Of a DNA stretch of 6,767 nt, positions 1-4,842 are shown piece after piece. The notes under the pieces are model-generated. The model had not been told where the DNA came from and did not search any database. It saw nothing but the letters and a program-made list of their open reading frames with translations. Position numbers and translations under genes: made by a program. Position 1 is the stretch's first letter, and each line of letters starts with the position of its first letter. Source of the stretch: Deltaproteobacteria bacterium (lineage in GTDB: Bacteria; Desulfobacterota; Desulfobacteria; Desulfobacterales; ETH-SRB1); contig JAFDFV010000096.1 in NCBI GenBank assembly GCA_019309665.1, positions 1 through 6,767 of the forward strand. Reading direction: 5' to 3'.

Positions 1-15
1 ATAATGTCCCTTATT

Positions 16-588
16 TCAGCTTTTTTCTCTTTTTTTTTCCAGTTGAATATCAAGCTGCTTTAGCTTTTCTATTATTTCTTTAGTATTCTGATTTTCTATT
101 ACCAGCTTTTCGTATTTTTCAGTTAACGTTTTGTTTTCCTGCTTTAAAGTCGTGATAAGAGATTTTAATTCATTACAAAGGTCTTCATTTATTTTTAATT
201 TATTTAAAAGGTTTTTATTTATTTTTAATTTATTTAAAAGGCTCATCAGATATTGAGCAGAGCTTTTTTGTTCGGCTCCATCCGGATCGAGTAAGATATA
301 TTCCTCCAGGTTTTTAAATGCATGCCTGTAATCGGGTTCAGGGTTTTTGAAGTGCGAATAAAGCAATGCTAAATAATAAAGAGAGGTCGGTCTGGATAAT
401 GACTCGTCTTCATTTTTCAGAGCTTTTTCTAAGCGAGAAATTTCGGTTTTAATTTCTTTTGTTTGTAAGGTGAGATAATAGGTTGAGTCTTTCATGTTTT
501 TTGTTTGCTGTACACAACCAGTAATGGAAATTACCATACAAAGTAAGAAAAATAAAACGATTAGCTTTAAAAGATAGTTTGGTTTCAC
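16..588 (-). CDS. Lipoprotein with TPR-like segment and C-terminal coiled coil
   Basis: This is a 190-residue predicted lipoprotein. Residues 5-21 are a hydrophobic signal segment followed by the lipobox ITGC, so the mature protein would start at Cys25. The residue after the Cys is Val, not Asp, which suggests the outer membrane. Residues about 67-113 look like one or two TPR-type helices (a Y/A/L pattern and an AFKNLEEYILLDPDG stretch). Residues about 137-188 are rich in K, E, L and N with heptad-like spacing, giving a likely coiled coil. Residues 117-136 are a perfect-frame duplication of a 10-residue unit. The start is GTG at 588: GGAGG lies only 3 nt upstream, which is tight, but no later start would keep the signal peptide. 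It lies 20 bp after the GGDEF gene on the same strand, so the two are probably co-transcribed. The general plan (lipoprotein, short TPR, coiled coil) resembles QseG-like accessory lipoproteins of signalling operons, but that link is only an analogy. Function unknown. Confidence 0.85.
   Translation of the reverse strand: MKPNYLLKLIVLFFLLCMVISITGCVQQTKNMKDSTYYLTLQTKEIKTEISRLEKALKNEDESLSRPTSLYYLALLYSHFKNPEPDYRHAFKNLEEYILLDPDGAEQKSSAQYLMSLLNKLKINKNLLNKLKINEDLCNELKSLITTLKQENKTLTEKYEKLVIENQNTKEIIEKLKQLDIQLEKKREKS
181..240. repeat. 30-bp in-frame tandem duplication
   Basis: Positions 181-210 and 211-240 are two adjacent 30-bp copies differing at only two bases. They lie inside the lipoprotein gene and encode LLNKLKINKN and LLNKLKINED. 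A third, diverged unit (LCNELKSLIT) follows in the protein. Since 30 is a multiple of 3 the frame is kept. The near identity at DNA level suggests a recent slippage or duplication event extending the coiled-coil arm. Confidence 0.9.
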
Positions 589-608
589 ACGCCTCCATTA
601 TTTTGGAA

Positions 609-1949
609 TCACTTTTTTCTTCGATTGATTATAAACACACTACCAGAAATTTTTTTTGCATGTTCTTTTAGTTCTGCGGCAATCTCTCCAATTTCAATAT
701 GACTTATCTGTCTTTTCTCCTTATTTGAAACAACAACAGCAATGGAAATAGACATGATCGGAAATTTTATTTTCTTGCCTTGACGTGTTTCCCCCAAGAT
801 ATAACCATTTGCCCTGTCTTTACTATTATAGAAGTCAACAATCTTTTTGTCAAATCCTTCGATAATATGGGTGCAAAGTTTATTGTACCTTCCTATGGTT
901 GTTAAGAGTACAAAATCATCTCCCCCGATATGCCCTACAAAATCATCATTTGTTCCATATTCGGCAGTTGTTTTTTCAATAATTTTTGCCGTTGTTTTGA
1001 TAATTTCATTGCCCGCAGCATATCCATAATGATCATTGAACGATTTGAAATTGTCTATATCCAGCAAACAGAATGTCACAGATTTGCTTGCTGCCAGTCT
1101 ATTTTTCAGAACATTCTCAATTGCTATTCCACCCGGCAGCCTTGTCAACGGATTTGCATTCAAGTTGGCTTCTTCCAGAGAGGCTAACAGATGAGCCATT
1201 TTAATAAAAGCATTTGCAAGTTCACCTAATTCATCCTGAGCTGTAACATCTGGGATATGATTGAACCTGCCTTTCGATATCTCATTTGTTGCTAATTTTA
1301 GCTGCTGGATAGATCTTGCGATATTGCGAGTTGTCAGGGCTGCTGCACCTATACCTAGAATAATGCCAAGACTTGATAATATAAAAGTAATGCGAAACGC
1401 TTTCAATCCGGCATCGCTATTCTTGATAATCATCTGGTTTTGATTTTCTTTTACATTCAACATCATCATTTGAATCAGGGCTATTAATTCGTCCAGCTTG
1501 CTTTTGATTTTTGCATCATATTCCTTTGTAATGATTGATGATTTATTGCCTATATTTTTTAGCCGATCTTTGTAAAGATTATTGAATTCATTATGGAGAA
1601 TTAACAACTGCTTTGAAGGAATGTCTTGGGATTCTGTAAGGGCCTGAATTCTAGAGACAAGCATATCAAATTCTTGACTTCGCTGCCAAAACAGTCCTAG
1701 TATCTCCTGACTATCCAAAATTAAATAGCGACGGCCATAAGATTCTTGTGCCAGAAGGCTGTCGAGCATATTATTAGCGGCTTCCAGCAAAACAATATCA
1801 TGTTCTATAATATTTTTGCTGGTCATATTTGCTTCATTAAGACTTGAAAGAGCGACTATAGTTATCAGGATCATAACCAGGAAAATCGGTAGATATCCCA
1901 AAATTATTTTCGTTGAAATGCTAAGTCTTTGAATTCTAGTTAAAAACAC
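609..1949 (-). CDS. Membrane sensor protein with HAMP and variant GGDEF (GGDDF) domain
   Basis: This is a 446-residue predicted diguanylate-cyclase-family sensor. A transmembrane helix (about 15-37) is followed by a helical extracytoplasmic domain (about 38-185, of the four-helix-bundle/CHASE3 type by appearance), a second helix (about 186-206), HAMP (about 207-259) and a GGDEF domain (about 262-445). Seen in the GGDEF domain: NPLTRLPGG at its start, the metal-site stretch LDIDNFKSFND (D297, N305, D306), and GGDDF at 342-346 in place of GG(D/E)EF. The residue aligned with the guanine-contacting Asp344 of PleD is Asn314, and the allosteric RxxD site is absent (TNDD). Cyclase activity is therefore uncertain; it could make a cyclic dinucleotide or act as a receptor. 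The start was set at GTG 1949 because AGAGG lies 9 nt upstream and residue 1 then falls just before the first helix. The frame is open a further 50 codons upstream to an ATG at 2099, but that stretch has no domain character. It is probably co-transcribed with the lipoprotein gene downstream. Confidence 0.88.
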   Translation of the reverse strand: MFLTRIQRLSISTKIILGYLPIFLVMILITIVALSSLNEANMTSKNIIEHDIVLLEAANNMLDSLLAQESYGRRYLILDSQEILGLFWQRSQEFDMLVSRIQALTESQDIPSKQLLILHNEFNNLYKDRLKNIGNKSSIITKEYDAKIKSKLDELIALIQMMMLNVKENQNQMIIKNSDAGLKAFRITFILSSLGIILGIGAAALTTRNIARSIQQLKLATNEISKGRFNHIPDVTAQDELGELANAFIKMAHLLASLEEANLNANPLTRLPGGIAIENVLKNRLAASKSVTFCLLDIDNFKSFNDHYGYAAGNEIIKTTAKIIEKTTAEYGTNDDFVGHIGGDDFVLLTTIGRYNKLCTHIIEGFDKKIVDFYNSKDRANGYILGETRQGKKIKFPIMSISIAVVVSNKEKRQISHIEIGEIAAELKEHAKKISGSVFIINRRKK

Positions 1950-2050
1950 GAGATGGTGCCTCTTTTTACATTTAAAACATTGCCCGAAATAGGTTGGAAT
2001 ATAGATGGCAAATTCTAATGAAAAGACCTGCTTTGGAGAATGAGTGGACG

Positions 2051-2076
2051 CTGCAATACAACAGTGTAATTTGCAG
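2051..2076. repeat. Dyad CTGCAA-N14-TTGCAG (possible operator)
   Basis: A perfect 6-bp inverted repeat (2051-2056 and 2071-2076) with inner TAC/GTA partly continuing the symmetry. It sits about 100 bp upstream of the GGDEF gene's GTG start, in the divergent spacer. A regulator binding site is possible, but a 6-bp arm in AT-rich DNA may be chance. Confidence 0.25.
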
Positions 2077-2097
2077 ATGGATTTTTTTAATTTTGCC

Positions 2098-2128
2098 AAA
2101 ATAAATAAGCTTGCAACCTATTTATTTT
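2098..2128. repeat. AT-rich hairpin in the divergent spacer
   Basis: The left arm 2098-2109 and right arm 2118-2128 pair over 11 bp with one bulged A, around an 8-nt loop (2110-2117). The stem is almost all A/T and has no U-run of the kind that marks a terminator. It overlaps the -35 element of the candidate marC promoter, so it may be an operator-like dyad or simply AT-rich symmetry. Confidence 0.3.
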
Positions 2129-2138
2129 CTGATAAATT
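2111..2138 (+). promoter_or_regulatory. Candidate sigma-70 promoter for marC
   Basis: TTGCAA (2111-2116, 4 of 6 to TTGACA) is separated by 16 bp from TAAATT (2133-2138, 4 of 6 to TATAAT), facing marC. If used, transcription would start near 2145, and the MITE-like element at 2160-2259 would lie inside the 5' untranslated region. The AT-rich context makes such matches easy by chance. Confidence 0.25.
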
Positions 2139-2151
2139 CAATAGGACTAAA

Positions 2152-2267
2152 AATAATAACAGAAATTTACAAACTCGTAACGGTTTTTTAAAAATATATC
2201 TGCTTCCGGTTTGTTTCACAAAGCTAAATGTTACATAAAAATGAGTTTGTAAATTTCTGAATAATAA
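2152..2267. mobile_element. MITE-like element with 17-bp terminal inverted repeats and 8-bp direct repeat
   Basis: The core spans 2160-2259 (100 bp). Its ends are perfect 17-bp inverted repeats: 2160-2176 reads CAGAAATTTACAAACTC and 2243-2259 is its exact reverse complement. A wobble and one more pair extend the arms to 19. Directly abutting both ends is the same 8-bp word AATAATAA (2152-2159 and 2260-2267), as expected for a target-site duplication. Inside are a second short inverted pair, GTAAC/GTTAC (2177-2181, 2230-2234), and a small hairpin (2210-2222). The interior is too short for a transposase, so it would be non-autonomous. An 8-bp duplication is known for several IS families; I cannot assign one from these ends. 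Alternatively it is a long regulatory hairpin with a chance flanking repeat. Confidence 0.6.
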
Positions 2268-2268
2268 A

Positions 2269-2274
2269 AAGGAG
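2269..2274 (+). promoter_or_regulatory. Strong ribosome binding site distant from marC
   Basis: AAGGAG at 2269-2274 is the only good Shine-Dalgarno sequence before marC, but it lies 80 nt from the marC ATG. It is correctly spaced (5 nt) for the GTG at 2280 that opens a 16-codon ORF. Confidence 0.5.
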
Positions 2275-2279
2275 CTTAA

Positions 2280-2330
2280 GTGTCAAATATAATACTCGTT
2301 TTCGAGCAAAAAATTGCTCAACTTAGTTAA
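2280..2330 (+). CDS. Possible 16-codon leader peptide upstream of marC
   Basis: GTG at 2280 opens a 16-codon ORF (MSNIILVFEQKIAQLS) ending at TAA 2328-2330. Its start has AAGGAG 5 nt upstream, much better than anything near marC. It is in the same frame as marC, whose ATG follows 24 nt after this stop without a visible Shine-Dalgarno sequence. It could be a leader peptide that couples translation to marC, or the remains of an original start region disrupted by insertion of the motif at 2304-2330. The peptide shows no run of one amino acid that would suggest classical attenuation. Confidence 0.3.
   Translation: MSNIILVFEQKIAQLS
2304..2330. repeat. GAGC-hairpin plus GCTCAAcTTAGTTAA motif, copy 1
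   Basis: GAGCAA (2304-2309) and TTGCTC (2314-2319) form a 6-bp stem with a 4-A loop, followed by an AT-rich tail. The 20 bp at 2311-2330 match 18 of 20 bases at 3425-3444, where a GAGCG/CGCTC stem also precedes the same tail. Two copies in one window suggest a small dispersed repeat. This one ends 24 bp before the marC start. Confidence 0.45.
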
Positions 2331-2354
2331 AATATATCAACAATAATTAAAAAA

Positions 2355-2975
2355 ATGGAAACACTCCAGCAACTTATAACAATTCTGATACCACTCGTCA
2401 TAATAATGGATCCTCTGGGCAATCTTCCATTTTTTCTTCTTTTCACGGAGCAAAACACCCTCAATGAAAAACGGAAAATGGCCGGCGTTGCTTTATTGGC
2501 CGCCTGTCTTATTTTAATTTTTTTCAGTCTTACCGGCGATTTTGTATTGAGCTTTTTCAAGATTGGCCTTCCAGCCTTTCAGATCGCAGGAGGTTTGATC
2601 TTTTTTATTTATGCCCTGCAGATGCTTTATTTGATTCCAAGCGGAATTAAGACGACCCAGAAGGAAAAACAGGAAGGCATTGAAAAGTATAATGTAGCCA
2701 TGGTGCCGCTTGCGACACCTATGCTTGCAGGTCCTGGCGCAATCACGGCTGTTCTGGTCTGGCAGCAGAATCCAGAGAATTCCGTCAGCAACGCCTTATT
2801 GTTTATAGCAATTATTACAGCCTGCCTTGTTATTTATTTTGTGTTTTATTTCGGAGAATGGATTCAGAAAATGCTGGGCGTCGGAGGTATTCGAGTAGTT
2901 ATGCGCCTCATGGGGCTTTTGCTCGCAGTTCTTGCTGTGCAGTTTATGGTTAGCGGATTTCAACAACTTCGTTGA
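2355..2975 (+). CDS. marC: MarC family integral membrane protein
   Basis: A 206-residue inner-membrane protein of the MarC/UPF0056 family, a normal length for it. Six hydrophobic helices are visible: about 5-30, 43-66, 71-94, 116-136, 145-167 and 180-202. Both family hallmarks are present: MDPLGNLPFF at 18-27 in the first helix and PLATPMLAGPGAIT at 118-131 in the fourth. The family is often annotated as a neutral amino acid transporter (NAAT). The original link of MarC to multiple antibiotic resistance was not upheld, so the substrate should be treated as unknown. The start is ATG 2355, the only one that gives a family-like N terminus, but no Shine-Dalgarno sequence precedes it (the 24 nt before are almost all A/T). 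The gene converges on fxsA with a 13-bp gap and no terminator between them. Confidence 0.93.
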   Translation: METLQQLITILIPLVIIMDPLGNLPFFLLFTEQNTLNEKRKMAGVALLAACLILIFFSLTGDFVLSFFKIGLPAFQIAGGLIFFIYALQMLYLIPSGIKTTQKEKQEGIEKYNVAMVPLATPMLAGPGAITAVLVWQQNPENSVSNALLFIAIITACLVIYFVFYFGEWIQKMLGVGGIRVVMRLMGLLLAVLAVQFMVSGFQQLR

Positions 2976-2988
2976 GACTTTAGAAATG

Positions 2989-3387
2989 TTATTCAGGAAA
3001 GCGTCTGATGTGTATAGTCTGGTTTTTGATCCACTGATCGAATTTAGATCTTAAATATCGTTTAAAGTGATATCTGGTTACCGGAATAAGCAGCAGCAGT
3101 CCTGCAATGTCGGTGATGAACCCGGGTGTTAAAAGAACAATTCCAGCTAAAAATATTATAAACGCGTCAATCAGATCTTCGGTCGGCGCTATTCCCTGCT
3201 GAAGGCTGGCTTTGATGCGCAGCATGGTTTGCAGACCCTGTATGCGGGCAAGGGTTGCTCCTGCAAAAGCAGTTATGATTACGACCAATACCGTGTTAAG
3301 TGCCCCTATTGAATAGCCGATTTTTATCAGCAGGTATATTTCAGCAACAGGTATAATTGTGAATGCAAGAAAAAGTTTGAGCATCAT
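2989..3387 (-). CDS. fxsA: FxsA family membrane protein
   Basis: A 132-residue small integral membrane protein of the FxsA family. Hydrophobic helices lie at about 3-22, 28-46 and 74-103. Family marks are PVAEIYLLIKIG at 13-24, LARIQG at 46-51 and LTPGFITDIAGLLLLIP at 86-102, followed by a basic cytoplasmic tail. In E. coli FxsA overproduction relieves F-plasmid exclusion of phage T7; its normal role is unknown. Two ATG codons occur in tandem (3387 and 3384). The first is preferred because AAGGA lies 11 nt upstream, which is already long. A candidate promoter lies at 3575-3603, so the mRNA would have a leader of about 180 nt spanning the repeat structure at 3451-3564. It ends 13 bp from the marC stop, so the two transcripts probably overlap at their 3' ends. 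Confidence 0.93.
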   Translation of the reverse strand: MMLKLFLAFTIIPVAEIYLLIKIGYSIGALNTVLVVIITAFAGATLARIQGLQTMLRIKASLQQGIAPTEDLIDAFIIFLAGIVLLTPGFITDIAGLLLLIPVTRYHFKRYLRSKFDQWIKNQTIHIRRFPE

Positions 3388-3412
3388 AGTATGCTAAATC
3401 CTTTTAAAATGA

Positions 3413-3444
3413 GAGCGTTGTAAGAAATCGCTCAATTTAGTTAA
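3413..3444. repeat. GAGC-hairpin plus GCTCAAtTTAGTTAA motif, copy 2
   Basis: GAGCG (3413-3417) and CGCTC (3429-3433) can pair across an 11-nt loop. The following tail matches the copy before marC: 3425-3444 agrees with 2311-2330 at 18 of 20 positions. Both copies have the same orientation on the plus strand and together they bracket the marC-fxsA pair. Confidence 0.45.
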
Positions 3445-3450
3445 TATAAC

Positions 3451-3564
3451 GTAGCCGTGAACGGCTTGAAACTTGAAATTAGAAATTAGAAATTAGAAAT
3501 TGCGAAGAACAGTACAAAAGCATGAAGGCCAAATTTACAATTTCGATGTCTCGTGAACGGCTAC
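3451..3564. repeat. 114-bp repeat structure with short inverted ends
   Basis: GTAGCCGT at 3451-3458 is the inverted repeat of ACGGCTAC at 3557-3564. In addition CGTGAACGGCT occurs as a direct repeat at 3456-3466 and 3552-3562, and the left end alone is a hairpin (AGCCGT-GA-ACGGCT, 3453-3466). An inner pair GAAATTG/CAATTTC lies at 3496-3502 and 3538-3544. The ends have no matching flanking direct repeat. This looks like a dispersed palindromic (REP/MITE-like) unit in the fxsA leader, but that can only be settled by finding other genomic copies. Confidence 0.45.
3466..3500. repeat. Five tandem 7-bp units
   Basis: Five consecutive heptamers: TTGAAAC, TTGAAAT and three exact TAGAAAT. It lies within the 114-bp structure. 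The period is 7, so if it varies in copy number between strains it would act as a small variable-number repeat. Confidence 0.8.
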
Positions 3565-3574
3565 CATTTTTAAA

Positions 3575-3603
3575 AATATGAGCATTATATGAAATTATGT
3601 CAA
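3575..3603 (-). promoter_or_regulatory. Candidate sigma-70 promoter for fxsA
   Basis: On the minus strand a perfect TTGACA (complement of 3598-3603) is followed, after exactly 17 nt, by CATATT (complement of 3575-3580, 4 of 6 to TATAAT). Transcription would start near 3568 and run through the 114-bp repeat to fxsA at 3387. Confidence 0.4.
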
Positions 3604-3624
3604 GTTTAATCGTTTTTAATTAAT

Positions 3625-3643
3625 GCTTGGGCTATGCCCGAGC
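3625..3643. other. Strong GC-rich hairpin
   Basis: GCTTGGGC (3625-3632) pairs with GCCCGAGC (3636-3643): 8 bp with one G-T wobble and a 3-nt TAT loop, the most stable short stem in this spacer. Neither strand shows a T-run directly after it, so a canonical intrinsic terminator is not supported. On the minus strand the stop codon of the 41-codon ORF (3632-3634) lies at the loop. Confidence 0.5.
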
Positions 3644-3757
3644 GATTCTAAAAGGTTTTACCATTCCGAGGAGAATAAATATACTCAATAGTATCAAAAA
3701 GACAAAAAGAGAAAGAACAATATTTTTGATTCCCTTTAGGCACTTATAAGTCTTCAA
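3632..3757 (-). CDS. Possible small single-helix membrane protein or gene remnant
   Basis: A 41-codon ORF from TTG 3757 to TAG 3632-3634. The product has a basic, Lys-rich N-terminal part (LKTYKCLKGIK), one long hydrophobic helix (about residues 12-32) and a basic tail (VKPFRIARA). No Shine-Dalgarno sequence precedes the TTG and no ATG start is available, so expression is doubtful. The helix followed by a PF-I pattern slightly recalls the N terminus of type I signal peptidases, but the SM catalytic motif does not follow in any frame I read. It lies 75 bp upstream of the kinase-fold gene, on the opposite strand. It may be a real small protein, a decayed gene fragment or chance. Confidence 0.2.
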   Translation of the reverse strand: MKTYKCLKGIKNIVLSLFVFLILLSIFILLGMVKPFRIARA

Positions 3758-3832
3758 CCCATCAGGGATAGACTCTTATATATTATTTACGTCACCATAT
3801 TTACGAATCAAAGCACTCAGACAGAGGTATTT

Positions 3833-4801
3833 ATGAAAAAATCTATATCACAAGAGACTCTTCATCAAATGATTGCGCGCTGGACATCTCCTCGCCCGGA
3901 GAATTATCGGTTTAAAATTTATACAGACACATCAGATTTTTTTCGTGTTGAATATGGGAGTGTGGCAGTTCTTGATGAAAGGCCATTCCTGATTTTGCAT
4001 AATGCAAAGGAAGGACGTTTCGGGCTAGATGATGAGGAAAAATTTTGGGTGAAGAGATCTATTGACTTGACTGATGGGAGCAGGAAGATCTTAAAGCTTG
4101 TTTTTCATGAAAAGTTTATGGCTAATATCGCGGGTATTGATTTTGAGTGCTTTAGGAGCCCCAGAAAAGAAGCGCGCATTTTAAAGCTGGTGGCTGATCA
4201 TAAAAATTTCATGCATGGATATGCAGTAGCGGATGAAAAGGGAAATATTGTTAGAGTATTAGACATAGTTAATGGAAAACCGCTCCATGATTATGTGCAA
4301 AATTTAAATCCTGATCACCAGGCTTATTTTTATGAGCAGTTCCCCGGCATTTTAAGTAAATATATTGAGTGCATTAAAGCTATTAAATTTCTACATGAAA
4401 ATGGTGAGAAACACGGTGATATTCGTAGAGATCATATTTTAATTGACAGGCACAGCAAAGATTTTCGCTGGATAGATTTTGACTATAATTACCGGCAAAG
4501 AGAGAATATATATGGTTATGATCTCTTTGGTCTGGGTAATATTTTGATATTTCTGACAGGAATGGGCGACGTAATGATGACTGACCTTAAGAAACAAAAC
4601 CATCCTGCTTTAAGTTCACTGACAGATGATGATGTTAATATTGTTTTTCACAATCGTGTGGCAAATTTAAAAAAGGTTTATCCATATATACCTGAAACTC
4701 TTAACAGGGTACTCATGCATTTTTCAACTGGCGCCAACTGGTTTTATGATAACACCAGCCAGATGCTGGAAGATTTGGAAGAGTTCACGAGGTCAATTTA
4801 G
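3833..4801 (+). CDS. Protein-kinase-fold protein, non-canonical catalytic loop
   Basis: A 322-residue soluble protein with the landmarks of the protein kinase fold. These are a possible glycine loop EGRFG at 60-64, a beta-3 lysine K88 (ILKLV), a helix-C glutamate E113, the catalytic loop HGDIRRDH at 194-201 with base D196, the metal aspartate in IDFD at 214-217 (D215, replacing DFG) and the helix-F aspartate in YGYDLFGLGN at 227-236. The loop residue that is normally Asn is His201, and DFG is DFD, so it is a divergent kinase or a pseudokinase. The HGD form of the loop also occurs in small-molecule kinases. The substrate is unknown. The start is ATG 3833, with AGAGG 5 nt upstream. No transmembrane segment or signal peptide is seen. 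The usp gene begins 41 bp after its stop on the same strand, which suggests an operon and a shared role in stress signalling. Confidence 0.8.
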   Translation: MKKSISQETLHQMIARWTSPRPENYRFKIYTDTSDFFRVEYGSVAVLDERPFLILHNAKEGRFGLDDEEKFWVKRSIDLTDGSRKILKLVFHEKFMANIAGIDFECFRSPRKEARILKLVADHKNFMHGYAVADEKGNIVRVLDIVNGKPLHDYVQNLNPDHQAYFYEQFPGILSKYIECIKAIKFLHENGEKHGDIRRDHILIDRHSKDFRWIDFDYNYRQRENIYGYDLFGLGNILIFLTGMGDVMMTDLKKQNHPALSSLTDDDVNIVFHNRVANLKKVYPYIPETLNRVLMHFSTGANWFYDNTSQMLEDLEEFTRSI

Positions 4802-4828
4802 GTTAATAATACATTGCCAAAAACTTGC

Positions 4829-4835
4829 AAGGAGG
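4829..4835 (+). promoter_or_regulatory. Perfect ribosome binding site deciding the usp start
   Basis: AAGGAGG lies 7 nt before ATG 4843. It decides against the upstream in-frame TTG at 4825, which would place the Shine-Dalgarno sequence inside the coding region. Confidence 0.85.
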
Positions 4836-4842
4836 AAAAAAC

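Noticed and set aside
1950..2099. 50-codon N-terminal extension of the GGDEF protein
   Set aside because: No ribosome binding site or domain character was seen for it, while GTG 1949 has AGAGG upstream and gives a normal membrane-anchor start.
2160..2259. IS200/IS605-type end or riboswitch
   Set aside because: Long perfect terminal inverted repeats with a flanking duplication do not fit IS200/IS605, which makes no such duplication, and no known riboswitch core was recognised.
2327..2560. 77-codon minus-strand ORF over the marC start
   Set aside because: Antisense shadow of the marC hallmark region, with basic low-complexity composition and no family features.
3625..3643. Intrinsic terminator
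   Set aside because: The stem is strong, but neither strand has a T-run directly downstream, so it is kept only as a hairpin.
3735..3755. Sigma-54-like -24/-12 promoter (AGGCAC followed by AGTCT) before the kinase gene
   Set aside because: The -24 half is good but the -12 half does not show the GC of TTGCA, so it fails the consensus.
4825..4842. TTG start six codons before the usp ATG
   Set aside because: The AAGGAGG ribosome binding site lies inside this stretch, so it must be untranslated leader.
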